A stretch of 64,000 bases of DNA from Cognatishimia sp. F0-27 (GTDB lineage Bacteria; Pseudomonadota; Alphaproteobacteria; Rhodobacterales; Rhodobacteraceae): the NCBI RefSeq assembly GCF_020667845.1, contig NZ_JAFMPQ010000002.1, forward strand, positions 1 to 64,000, written 5' to 3'. Both the position numbers and the translations under genes were made by a program. Below, in pieces: positions 46,086 to 54,307 of this stretch. Numbering within the stretch: position 1 is the stretch's first letter; each line of letters opens with the position of its first letter. The notes beneath the pieces were generated by a model. That model searched no databases. It worked only from the letters and a program-made list of their open reading frames with translations, and had not been told where the DNA came from.

Positions 46086-47489
46086 TCAGGGCCGGGGAGC
46101 GCTGCCCCCGGTCGTCGGCGCCATACCCGCTGCGCGCCCGAGCACCACCGCCGACAACAGCCCATTGCCGGAGAGATACCCGCTGTCGCCCTTGCCCGAC
46201 ACGCCACAAGCAGCGCCCCCGGCGGCAAAAAGGTTGGGGAAAGGCGTGCCATCCTTGGCAATCACCCGCCCGGTGCCATCGGTCTCAAGCCCGCCTTGCG
46301 TGTGGAACAGCGCACCGGTCACGCGCACCGCGCAATAGGGCGGGACAAGCCGGTTCGCGAAGCTGCGGCCAAAGGCGTCCGCGCCGTGCTCCGGGATCGC
46401 GGCGAGGGTCGCGCACAAGGCATCGGCGGGCAGGCCAAGCATTCGGGCCAGCGCCTCGGGCGTGTCTGCGGAGTGAACCGCGCCCTGCGCCTCGGCGGTC
46501 TGGAAATCCTCGAACTGGCGCGCGATGCCGGCGATGCGGCTGTCGAAGATCGACCATGCCGCGCCGTCCGGTTGCGCCATCACGGCGCGGGCCGCCTCGG
46601 AATAGCCCTGGCTTTCGTCCCAGAAACGCTGCCCGTCCCGGTTCACCTGAATGCCGCCTTCGGTGATCACCGCCCAAGTGATGAGAATGCCATGCGGATG
46701 GGCGACATTGCCGTGTCCCTGATACGCGCCAAGATGCCGCGTGCGCGCGCCCAGCGCCGTGCCCCATTGCACCGCCTCGCCACGGTTGCCGTCATGCCCG
46801 AACCACAGCGCATCAGCGATGTCCGGCATATGATCGGTGACCATTTGACGGTTGCCGCCAAACCCGTTGCAGGCAAGGATCAGCTTGTCACACCCAACGC
46901 GCTCGGTGCTGCCATCGGGCAGGGCAACGGTCATCCCGGTCACATGCCCAGCGTCGTGATGCAGCACAACACCGCGCCGCTCACAGATGATGTCGACTCC
47001 CTCGGCTTCACAGGTCGCGCGGAGCCGGTCCACCAGCTCCCGCCCGGCGCGCGAGGGCAGGCCGTGCATCCGCCGCGCCGAATGACCGGGATAGTCGAAA
47101 TCGGTCACAACGGAAAACGGCAGCCCGAAACGCTCGGTCAGCCAATCGATGGCGGGGGCTGCGCCTTTCGCCAGCGCCTCGACCAGCGCAGGATCGTTTT
47201 CGCCCTTGGCCTTGGCCTGGATATCCGCGGCGAAACGCGCGGGGTCATCGCGGATCCCCGCGGCGGTCTGCAGTGCCGTGCCTGCCGCCGGGATCAGGCC
47301 GGCGGACAGCGCGGTGGATCCGGACGGCACCGCGTCCGCCTCCAGAACGAGCACCTCCTGACCGGCTTCCCGAGCGGCAAGCGCGGCCACCATACCGCAG
47401 GCCCCGGCACCAAGGATCAGCGTCTCGACCGAGAAATCGAACGCCTCCGGCGATGGGGCCGAGGATGGAAAGCGATCAGCCACCGTCAT
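46086..47489 (-). CDS. FAD-dependent dehydrogenase (fumarate reductase/KstD-like)
   Basis: A 467-residue flavoprotein of the FAD_binding_2 group, which add or remove hydrogens across a C-C bond next to a carbonyl. The dinucleotide motif GAGACGMVAALAAREAG (about 27-43), an E-A-D ribose-binding end, and the C-terminal GGLETDGTGRV and AGGAACGVSGKGDSGYLSGN are seen. It is the last gene of the six-gene leftward catabolic operon, overlapping the preceding lyase gene by 14 bp. It may introduce or reduce the double bond of the pathway's substrate. Confidence 0.82.
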   Translation of the reverse strand: MTVADRFPSSAPSPEAFDFSVETLILGAGACGMVAALAAREAGQEVLVLEADAVPSGSTALSAGLIPAAGTALQTAAGIRDDPARFAADIQAKAKGENDPALVEALAKGAAPAIDWLTERFGLPFSVVTDFDYPGHSARRMHGLPSRAGRELVDRLRATCEAEGVDIICERRGVVLHHDAGHVTGMTVALPDGSTERVGCDKLILACNGFGGNRQMVTDHMPDIADALWFGHDGNRGEAVQWGTALGARTRHLGAYQGHGNVAHPHGILITWAVITEGGIQVNRDGQRFWDESQGYSEAARAVMAQPDGAAWSIFDSRIAGIARQFEDFQTAEAQGAVHSADTPEALARMLGLPADALCATLAAIPEHGADAFGRSFANRLVPPYCAVRVTGALFHTQGGLETDGTGRVIAKDGTPFPNLFAAGGAACGVSGKGDSGYLSGNGLLSAVVLGRAAGMAPTTGGSAPRP

Positions 47490-48345
47490 AGCGTTGGCCC
47501 TTCTTGAGCATGGCCTCCGTGCCGATAACCTCGTTCAGTCCGGAAAAGTCGAACATGCGATCCTTGAACGGGCGGTTCGATCCGTTTGCGTGGAGACTGG
47601 CATAATACTCCTGTGCGGTGCGCGCGAGCGCGCGCACGATGCCCCCTGGAAAGATGACGATGGAAAACCCCATCGCTTCAAGATCGCCCGCCGAAGAGAT
47701 CGGGGTCGCGCCGCCTTCGACCATATTGGCCAAGAGCGGAATGCGCCCCGAGAAGCGCTCCGTGATGGCGCGCATCTGGTCAAGGGATTGCGGGGCTTCG
47801 ATGAAAAGCACGTCCGCACCGGCCTCGGTATAGGCCTCGGCCCGGTCGATGGCGGCGTCGAACCCCTCGACGGCGATGGCATCGGTGCGCGCAATGATAA
47901 GCGTTGCGTCAGAGGCCCGTGTGTCGGCCATGGCCTTGATCTTGCCGACCATTTCCGCCGGAGGGATCAGGGACTTGTCGCTCAGGTGGCCACAGCGTTT
48001 GGGATAGGTCTGGTCTTCGACCTGCAAAGCCGACGCGCCCGCCCGTTCATACATGCGCATGGTCCGCTGCGCATTGAGCGCATTGCCAAACCCGGTATCG
48101 GCGTCGATGATCACCGGAACCTCCGTCCGGTCGGCGATCAGGGCCATCGTATCGGCCATCTCGGACGCCGTCGTCAGACCGATATCAGGACGTCCGAGAC
48201 GGGTGTATGCCACCGCCGCGCCAGAGAGATAGAGCGCCTCGAACCCGGCTTCCGCAGCGATCGACGCAGTGAGCCCGTCATAGACGCCGGGCGCCGTGAG
48301 GATGGCATCACGGGACAGGCGCGTCTTGAGATCACTCACACCCAT
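47476..48345 (-). CDS. isocitrate lyase/PEP mutase-family lyase
   Basis: A 289-residue TIM-barrel enzyme of the methylisocitrate lyase / dimethylmalate lyase / oxaloacetate decarboxylase group. Metal site DADTGFG (81-87) and the catalytic loop KRCGHL (116-121, with the active Cys of true C-C lyases) are intact. Such enzymes split a 2-hydroxy diacid into a 2-oxoacid and a second acid. It overlaps both neighbours in the operon. With the LeuC/LeuD-like hydratase encoded nearby, a substituted malate is a natural substrate, as in 2,3-dimethylmalate lyase. Confidence 0.85.
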   Translation of the reverse strand: MGVSDLKTRLSRDAILTAPGVYDGLTASIAAEAGFEALYLSGAAVAYTRLGRPDIGLTTASEMADTMALIADRTEVPVIIDADTGFGNALNAQRTMRMYERAGASALQVEDQTYPKRCGHLSDKSLIPPAEMVGKIKAMADTRASDATLIIARTDAIAVEGFDAAIDRAEAYTEAGADVLFIEAPQSLDQMRAITERFSGRIPLLANMVEGGATPISSAGDLEAMGFSIVIFPGGIVRALARTAQEYYASLHANGSNRPFKDRMFDFSGLNEVIGTEAMLKKGQRYDGG

Positions 48346-48962
48346 GTCGCACCCTCCACAAGATCCTTGGCGTCTGCGCAGCTCATCTGACCACAGACCG
48401 TTGCAAGGGACGTCACCGTCGCCTTGTGCACGGCATCCTTGAACGCCGCACAGCCATCGGTGAGCATGATCGTATCGATGTCGCGCAGATGCGCGTCGCG
48501 CAAGGTCGAGGCGACACCCCCGTTGGTGACGATCCCGCCAACGATCAGCGTGTCGATCGCCATCTTCTTGAGGATGAATTCGAGTCGGGTCTGATAGAAG
48601 GCCGAATAGGCAACCTTTTCGATTGTGAAATCCGCCGGGTAGAGCGTATCGACCAGCGTGTTGCCCCAGCTGCCCGGCGCGAAATCGCCCCGCCCGAGAA
48701 AGGGACGGAGCTGCTTGAGATGTGGCGCAATCAGCGGCTCGCCATCCGGGCCGGGCACCAGCGTGAACTGGGCCGAGATATAAACGCCGCCCTTGGCCTT
48801 CAGTGCGTCACGCAAAGGCCGGATGCGCTCTGGCAGCGCGGCAATGGCGGGGGCGGATTGCCCCGCCCGCCCGTAGGCGCCATCGGGATGCAGGAAGTCG
48901 TTTTGCAGGTCGATGGTCAGGAGCGCCGTGCGCGTGGGGTCGATGCTGTCGATCTGGGCCAT
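48336..48962 (-). CDS. isochorismatase-family hydrolase lacking the nucleophilic Cys
   Basis: A 208-residue isochorismatase-fold protein. Catalytic-type Asp18 (LLTIDLQND) and Lys116 (FTIEKVAYSAF) are present, but the position normally holding the nucleophilic Cys in amidases (T-N-x-C-V) reads T146-N-G-G149-V: Cys has become Gly. True isochorismatases such as EntB also have Gly here, so this is not a standard nicotinamidase or maleamate amidase. It starts 3 nt after hyuA. Its reaction in the island is uncertain. Confidence 0.8.
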   Translation of the reverse strand: MAQIDSIDPTRTALLTIDLQNDFLHPDGAYGRAGQSAPAIAALPERIRPLRDALKAKGGVYISAQFTLVPGPDGEPLIAPHLKQLRPFLGRGDFAPGSWGNTLVDTLYPADFTIEKVAYSAFYQTRLEFILKKMAIDTLIVGGIVTNGGVASTLRDAHLRDIDTIMLTDGCAAFKDAVHKATVTSLATVCGQMSCADAKDLVEGATWV

Positions 48963-48965
48963 GCG

Positions 48966-51056
48966 TTACCCCTCCTTCGCGGTGATGATGGTGTTGCCGA
49001 ACCGGTCGACGGTGCCATGCAGCTCCGGTTCGATCAGGACGGTCGTATCGGGCTGTTCGAGGATCGCGGGCCCGTCGATCGTTGCCCCGATGGGCAGCGC
49101 AAGCCGGTCATAGATTGCCGTTTCGTGCCATGCATCGCCGAAATGCACGCGGCGTGTGCCCTTGCGCGCCGCCTCGACGGAACCGCCCTCGGGAGCCAGC
49201 GTCGTGAGGTCGAACTTGGGGCGCTTGCCGGTCACCGCGGAGCGCAGGTTCATCACCCGGCGCACGCCATTCTGGAGCAGGCGGCCATAGCTCTCGCGGT
49301 AGGTGGCGTCGAAGGCGTCGGCGATCTGCTCCCGTGTCGGTGGCGTGACGACCCCGTCAGTGACCGTCACCGCAAGCGGGACGGACACCGTATGCGTCTG
49401 ACCGAGATAGGCCATATCGAGCGCAAATTCGGTTTCGCGCGCCTCAAACCGTGTCTCTGCTGCGTCCAGCAGGGCAAGGCCCTTGTCCACATGGTCCTGC
49501 ATCACGGAGCCGAGCGCGCCGGTATCCATCCCGTCCAGCATGGCATTCACGGTTTGCACGAAATCCTGCCGCATGTCCGCGATCACGCAGCCCAGAGCCG
49601 AGGTCACGCCGGGGTAGCGCGGCACCAGCGTGCGGCTAAGGCCCACATCGGCCATCATCGCCCCGGAATGCAACGCTCCGCCGCCGCCAAAGGGCATGAA
49701 GGCAAAGCGCTTGGGATCAAAGCCGCGCTCGATGCTGACGAGCCGGATCGCACCGGCCATGCGGGCGTTTGCCACGCGCAGGATCGCTTCGGCAGCCTGC
49801 AGGGTATCAAGGCCAAGCGGCGCGCCCACATGCGTGTCGATTGCGCGGGCGGCGGCGTCCACGTCGAGCCGGTCGAGCTTTCCGCCAATGGGGTTGTCCG
49901 GATCAATCCGCCCCAGCACCACGTTTGCGTCCGTGACGGTGGGGCGCGTGTTGCCCTGGCCGTAAGCGACCGGGCCGGGCGTTGAGCCCGCGCTTTCCGG
50001 CCCGATGTTCAGCAAGCCGCCCTTGTCGACCCACGCGATGGAGCCACCGCCCGCGCCGATGGTCGTGATCTCGATCATCGGGGAGCGCACGACCATGCCG
50101 AAATCGATCGAGGTCTGGGGGCTCAGCATCTGTTGACCTTCAGCAACAAGGCTCACGTCAAAGCTGGTGCCGCCCATGTCGCCCGTGATCACATCCGGAA
50201 ACCCGGCTGTTTCAGCGATATAGGCCGCGGCGATCACACCGGCTGCGGGGCCGCTCAGCGCGGTCCGCACAGGCAGGCGCGAGGCTTCTGCAACGGGCAT
50301 CACCCCGCCATTGGACTGCACGATCATGAACTCGCCCGCGAAGCCCGCATCGCGCAGCGCGTCGTCCAGTCGGGTCAGGTAGCCCGAGACTTCCGGCTGC
50401 AGATAGGCATTAAGCGCGGTGGTGGAAAACCGTTCGAACTCGCGGATCTCCGGCAGGATTTCCGAAGACGCGGACACATGCGCATTGGGCCAGAGCGCGC
50501 GCAGTGCCTCGACCGCCCGGGCCTCGTTTTCGGGATTCGCATAGGCATTGGCAAAGAGCACCGCCACCGCAAGACAGCCCTCGTCGATCAGCATCTGTCC
50601 GGCGGCGCGCACCGCATCGAGGTCCACAGGCGTCCGGATCGTGCCGTCGGCAAGCGTGCGCTCGGGCACTTCAAGCCGCAGGGCACGCGGCACCACCGGT
50701 TCGAAATCGCCGCGCAAACCCCAGGTGCGGGGCCGGTCCCGGCGCCGCATCTCCAGAACGTCGCGCAGACCTTGCGTCGTGATCACGCCGATCTTCGCGC
50801 CCTTGCGTTCGAGAAGCGCGTTTGTCCCCGCGGTGGTGCCATGCACAACCACGGAGAGGGTTGATTTGTCGTCGACCTCGCGCCCGATCCCGGCGAGGAA
50901 ACCGCCCGACTGGTCTGGCCGGGTGGTCGGGACCTTGGCCACGGAGGCTTTGCCGGCGGCTTCATCCAGAACGAAAACATCGGTGAAGGTGCCGCCGACA
51001 TCGACGCCAACCATACGGCGCGCGGCTTGATCGGTGTCATGTGTCTTGCGGCTCAT
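48966..51056 (-). CDS. hyuA: hydantoinase/oxoprolinase subunit A (HyuA)
   Basis: A 696-residue ATP-dependent ring- or amide-opening subunit of the HyuA/oxoprolinase/acetone carboxylase superfamily. The N-terminal phosphate loop GVDVGGTFTDVFVLD, VVHGTTAGTNALLERKGAK, and the central GDMGGTSFDVSLV and MPFGGGGALHSG define it. It works with HyuB. ATG 51056 overlaps the hyuB stop (ATGA) and has GGAG upstream. Substrates of the family include hydantoins, 5-oxoproline and cyclic imides; which applies here is unknown. Confidence 0.92.
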   Translation of the reverse strand: MSRKTHDTDQAARRMVGVDVGGTFTDVFVLDEAAGKASVAKVPTTRPDQSGGFLAGIGREVDDKSTLSVVVHGTTAGTNALLERKGAKIGVITTQGLRDVLEMRRRDRPRTWGLRGDFEPVVPRALRLEVPERTLADGTIRTPVDLDAVRAAGQMLIDEGCLAVAVLFANAYANPENEARAVEALRALWPNAHVSASSEILPEIREFERFSTTALNAYLQPEVSGYLTRLDDALRDAGFAGEFMIVQSNGGVMPVAEASRLPVRTALSGPAAGVIAAAYIAETAGFPDVITGDMGGTSFDVSLVAEGQQMLSPQTSIDFGMVVRSPMIEITTIGAGGGSIAWVDKGGLLNIGPESAGSTPGPVAYGQGNTRPTVTDANVVLGRIDPDNPIGGKLDRLDVDAAARAIDTHVGAPLGLDTLQAAEAILRVANARMAGAIRLVSIERGFDPKRFAFMPFGGGGALHSGAMMADVGLSRTLVPRYPGVTSALGCVIADMRQDFVQTVNAMLDGMDTGALGSVMQDHVDKGLALLDAAETRFEARETEFALDMAYLGQTHTVSVPLAVTVTDGVVTPPTREQIADAFDATYRESYGRLLQNGVRRVMNLRSAVTGKRPKFDLTTLAPEGGSVEAARKGTRRVHFGDAWHETAIYDRLALPIGATIDGPAILEQPDTTVLIEPELHGTVDRFGNTIITAKEG

Positions 51057-52747
51057 CGCGTTGTCTCCTGCCATGCGGCGCCATACAGGCGGTCGGCCTC
51101 CGATGCGCTCAGGAACCCCTGTGCGACGTCGCGTGCAACCGCGGCCGGGTCACGCTCTGCTGACGGGCCGTAGCCGCCGCCGCCCGGCGTTTCGAGCCGC
51201 ACGGCCTCGCCTTGTTTGAGCGTGATGCCCCGGATCTTCGACGCAAGCGGTGGGGTCTCCCAGTGATCCCCCTGCTGAAAGTGAAAGACATTCATGGCGC
51301 CGGGTTCGCCGCCGGCAACACCTTGCGGGGCAAAGCGTCCGCGTTCACCGAAAAGAAACGCTTCGGCGCCATTCTCCTCAAGAACTTCGATCTCGTAGCG
51401 GGCGCCAAGGCCGCCGCGATGAATCCCGGCACCCGCGCTGTCGGGGCGCAGAGCCCATTCGCGGAACATCACCGGGTAGGCCGCTTCGAGGATTTCCATC
51501 GGCGGGATCGTCGCGGTGGAGATCGGCGCGTTGCCGTGGTTCAGACCGTCGCTTTCCGGCGAGCCGCCGTGGCCGCCGCCATAGAAGGAGAACATGACCC
51601 AGGGCTTTCCGTCGGCCCGTTTGCCGGCAATCGACAGGGCGTTGATCGTGCCATAGGCATTGGCGACCACGCGATCCGGCGCGGCTTTGGCCATGGCGGA
51701 AAAGATCACGTCGATCATGCGCATGATGGTTTCTGTATAGCCGCCCACCGGTGCAGGAAACTCTGCGGCGAGCAGCGAGCCTTCAGGAATGCGCACATCG
51801 ATGGGCCGCATCACCCCGGCATTGGCGGGCAGTGCGGGAAAGACGTGCTTGATGGCCACATAGGCCGTGGCGACTGCGGTGGGCAGCGCAATGTTGACCG
51901 GCCCGGCGCAGCGCGGGGCGGTGCCGTCGAAGTCGAGCACCATCCGGTTGCCCTTGATCTCAAGCGCGACCTTGATCGGCAGGGCCACGTCCTCGATGCC
52001 GTCATTGTCGAGGTAGTCCTCTGCCTCCCAGCGACCGTCCGGAAGCCCATCCAATTCGGCCTCCATCAGGGCTTCCGCGCGGTTCGACAGCGCATCGAGC
52101 GCCGCGCGCACGGTGTCGGCCCCGTATTCGGCAAGGAGCGCATCCATGCGCCTGACACCGAGGTCCAGCGCGCCAAGCTGACCGTTCAGGTCTCCCTGCG
52201 CCGATTGCGGCAGGCGGGTGTTGCGCATCAGGATGTCAACAATATCGCTGTTTATCGCGCCCTTGCGCGCGAGTTTCACGGGCGGCAGCACAAAAGCTTC
52301 CTGAAACGCATCTGTCGCGGCCGGGTTGTAGTTGCCCGGGACCGCCCCGCCCACATCGTGCCAATGCCCGACCGAGGCGAGGTAGCAAAACAGCTGCCCC
52401 TCGTGGAAATACGGCCGCACCAGCCGCATGTCCGACAGATGGGTGCCGCCAAGATGGGCGTCGTTAAAGATGTAGATGTCGCCATCGGCGAGGTCGCCAT
52501 CCACCGCCGCCTTGTCGATCACCGCCTTGACCGCAAAGCTCATCACGCCGACGAAGATCGGCAGCCCGGACTTGCCTTGCACAAGCGTGTCGCCGGATGT
52601 GGCGTGATAAAGCCCATGGCTGGCGTCATGCGCCTCCGCGATGATCGGGTTGAAAGCGGAGCGGAACAGTGTCGCGTCCATCTCGTCGGCGATTTGCTCC
52701 ATGCGGCCCGCCAGGACGGCGAGGGTGATCGGGTCGATCTCGCTCAT
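51053..52747 (-). CDS. hyuB: hydantoinase/oxoprolinase subunit B (HyuB)
   Basis: A 564-residue partner of HyuA. Diagnostic runs are DPITLAVLAGRMEQIADEMD near the start, IFNDAHLGGTHLSDMRLVRP, and the C-terminal GARYEIEVLEENGAEAFLFG and ETPGGGGYGPSAERDP. The HyuAB pair hydrolyses ATP to open a lactam or imide ring. It overlaps both the tautomerase-fusion stop and the hyuA start by four bases, so the three are tightly coupled. Confidence 0.92.
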   Translation of the reverse strand: MSEIDPITLAVLAGRMEQIADEMDATLFRSAFNPIIAEAHDASHGLYHATSGDTLVQGKSGLPIFVGVMSFAVKAVIDKAAVDGDLADGDIYIFNDAHLGGTHLSDMRLVRPYFHEGQLFCYLASVGHWHDVGGAVPGNYNPAATDAFQEAFVLPPVKLARKGAINSDIVDILMRNTRLPQSAQGDLNGQLGALDLGVRRMDALLAEYGADTVRAALDALSNRAEALMEAELDGLPDGRWEAEDYLDNDGIEDVALPIKVALEIKGNRMVLDFDGTAPRCAGPVNIALPTAVATAYVAIKHVFPALPANAGVMRPIDVRIPEGSLLAAEFPAPVGGYTETIMRMIDVIFSAMAKAAPDRVVANAYGTINALSIAGKRADGKPWVMFSFYGGGHGGSPESDGLNHGNAPISTATIPPMEILEAAYPVMFREWALRPDSAGAGIHRGGLGARYEIEVLEENGAEAFLFGERGRFAPQGVAGGEPGAMNVFHFQQGDHWETPPLASKIRGITLKQGEAVRLETPGGGGYGPSAERDPAAVARDVAQGFLSASEADRLYGAAWQETTR

Positions 52748-53334
52748 GGGGTTCCTTTCCCGGACGTGGCCTGCGACGCCGCCTTGACCTCGGCGATGTC
52801 GTTCCAAACCTCTTGTTTCGTTATCAGCCCGCCCTCAAGCTCGAACCGGTCGATAAAGCGGATGCCGGCAAAGGGCGTGCCATCCGGCCATTCACCCGAC
52901 AGCGTGCCGCGTGCATAGACGATGCTCGCCGTCTCGGATTGCGCGCAGTCGATTCCCTCATAGGCTTTGGTCACGAAGCGGTAACGCGGCCGCGCCCAGT
53001 CGATCAGCGCGTCGAGGCTGTGCATCGGCGCCGTGCCGGGAAACTGCATGGAAAAGCCGGGCGCGAGGCAGGTCCGCGCCCTGTCGAGGTCTCGGGCTTC
53101 CATCGCCTTGAGATAGCACTGCACCAGGGCAGCAGGATCGGGCAGGGCGGGCGCCCCGTCGCGGTGGGTGCCGCCGCGCATGTACTGGTCGCGGTCCCGC
53201 TCGTGAATGAGGACTGTGATGGCCTCCGGCGCGGCAGGAACCGTCATGCGAATCGCATTTGTCAGATCACGCCCAAGGCGTGATTTGGCTTCGGACTCAT
53301 ACCCCTTGAGCAAATGAAGCTCGACAATAGGCAT
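52744..53334 (-). CDS. tautomerase-SnoaL-like fusion protein
   Basis: A 196-residue two-domain protein. After Met removal residue 2 is Pro (MPIVELHLLKG), the general base of 4-oxalocrotonate tautomerases; residues 1-60 fit that beta-alpha-beta unit. Residues about 65-185 form an SnoaL/NTF2-like cone (LVQCYLKAMEARDLDRARTC, then RFIDRFELEGGLITKQEVWN). It is the first gene of the leftward operon, with GGAGG before ATG 53334. Likely it isomerises an intermediate of the pathway. Confidence 0.75.
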   Translation of the reverse strand: MPIVELHLLKGYESEAKSRLGRDLTNAIRMTVPAAPEAITVLIHERDRDQYMRGGTHRDGAPALPDPAALVQCYLKAMEARDLDRARTCLAPGFSMQFPGTAPMHSLDALIDWARPRYRFVTKAYEGIDCAQSETASIVYARGTLSGEWPDGTPFAGIRFIDRFELEGGLITKQEVWNDIAEVKAASQATSGKGTP

Positions 53335-53361
53335 GCGCTTACCTCCCTCGATATGTATTTT

Positions 53362-53395
53362 TTGTAATACAATTAGTGGTATATAGAAAGTGCAA
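53362..53395 (-). promoter_or_regulatory. promoter and operator of the leftward catabolic operon
   Basis: On the minus strand TTGCAC (53395-53390) and TTGTAT (53372-53367) are spaced by exactly 17 nt. The -10 lies in the palindrome TTGTA-A-TACAA (53362-53372), the form of a GntR/HutC operator. A second inverted pair GTATT/AATAC overlaps it. The tautomerase-fusion gene starts 28 nt downstream and gntR lies on the other side. Confidence 0.6.
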
Positions 53396-53461
53396 ATAAT
53401 CATCGTTCTGAAGATACCGATTGTTGCTTTTCCTTCGCCTTACGCGTAAGGTGCGACAATC

Positions 53462-54307
53462 TTGCATGAGGGAAATCTGTTGCGCGACGCTGGGAAGGCA
53501 ACTCTGCCGGAAGGAGGAAAGGCCCGACGGGTCTATCTTCTGCTCCGCGATGACATCACCGGCGGCGTGCTTTCACCGGGCACGGCCCTGCCGGGCGAGC
53601 AACGCCTTGCCGCGCAATTTGGCGTGTCGCGCGTTACGGTGCGTCGGGCGCTGGAGGCTCTGGACAGTGATGGGTTGATCGACCGGCGCGTAGGCTCGGG
53701 CACCATGGTGCGCCCCGCCGCGGGTGGCGATGGAGTCATCGCGGCGGATATGACGACACTGATACCGCAGCTTGTCGAGATGGGGCAGAGCACACAGGCG
53801 CGGCTGTTGTCCTTTTCCTATGGCGAGGCGCCCGGGCCGGTGCGCGCGGCGCTTGGACTTGAGGTGGGTGCCCGGGTGCAGACGGCGATCCGCGTGCGGT
53901 CCTCGGAGGGGCAGGCCTTTTCGCATCTGACGACCCATGTGCCGGAAGAGATCGCGCGACACTATTCCGAAAATGACCTCGCCACGACGCCGCTCTTTCG
54001 CCTTTTGGAACGCGGCGGTGTGCAGATTGGCACCGGTCACCAGAGCGTGACCGCGGCGCTTGCGGCCCCGGATGTGGCCGATGCGCTCGGCGTTTCGGTT
54101 GGGTCCGCATTGCTGTCCGTGCGGCGGGTGGTGCGCGACGCGGATGGCCGCGGCGTGGAATATCTATCCGCGCTTTACCGGTCGGACATGTTCCGGCTCG
54201 AAATGGATCTTGCGCGGGTCGGTGACGGCGAGGCGCGGCATTGGGAGCCCGTGATCGCGCCCGTGTCCGAGGCGGGCACGCAAGAGCCCGATGAGGGACC
54301 GGCATGA
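53462..54307 (+). CDS. GntR/HutC-family regulator of the catabolic island
   Basis: A 281-residue repressor-type regulator. Winged HTH at about 22-90 (YLLLRDDITGGVLSPGTALP, then FGVSRVTVRRALEALDSDGL), and a UTRA ligand-binding domain at about 105-255. The start is uncertain: TTG 53462 (AAGGTG upstream) is used because no ATG lies in frame near the domain. It is divergent from the hyu operon and overlaps the following LeuC-like gene (ATGA), so regulator, hydratase and transporter probably form one transcript. Confidence 0.88.
   Translation: MHEGNLLRDAGKATLPEGGKARRVYLLLRDDITGGVLSPGTALPGEQRLAAQFGVSRVTVRRALEALDSDGLIDRRVGSGTMVRPAAGGDGVIAADMTTLIPQLVEMGQSTQARLLSFSYGEAPGPVRAALGLEVGARVQTAIRVRSSEGQAFSHLTTHVPEEIARHYSENDLATTPLFRLLERGGVQIGTGHQSVTAALAAPDVADALGVSVGSALLSVRRVVRDADGRGVEYLSALYRSDMFRLEMDLARVGDGEARHWEPVIAPVSEAGTQEPDEGPA

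Noticed and set aside
48336-48962. Nicotinamidase or maleamate amidohydrolase
   Set aside because: The nucleophilic Cys of these enzymes is Gly149 here, so a standard amidase assignment is not supported.
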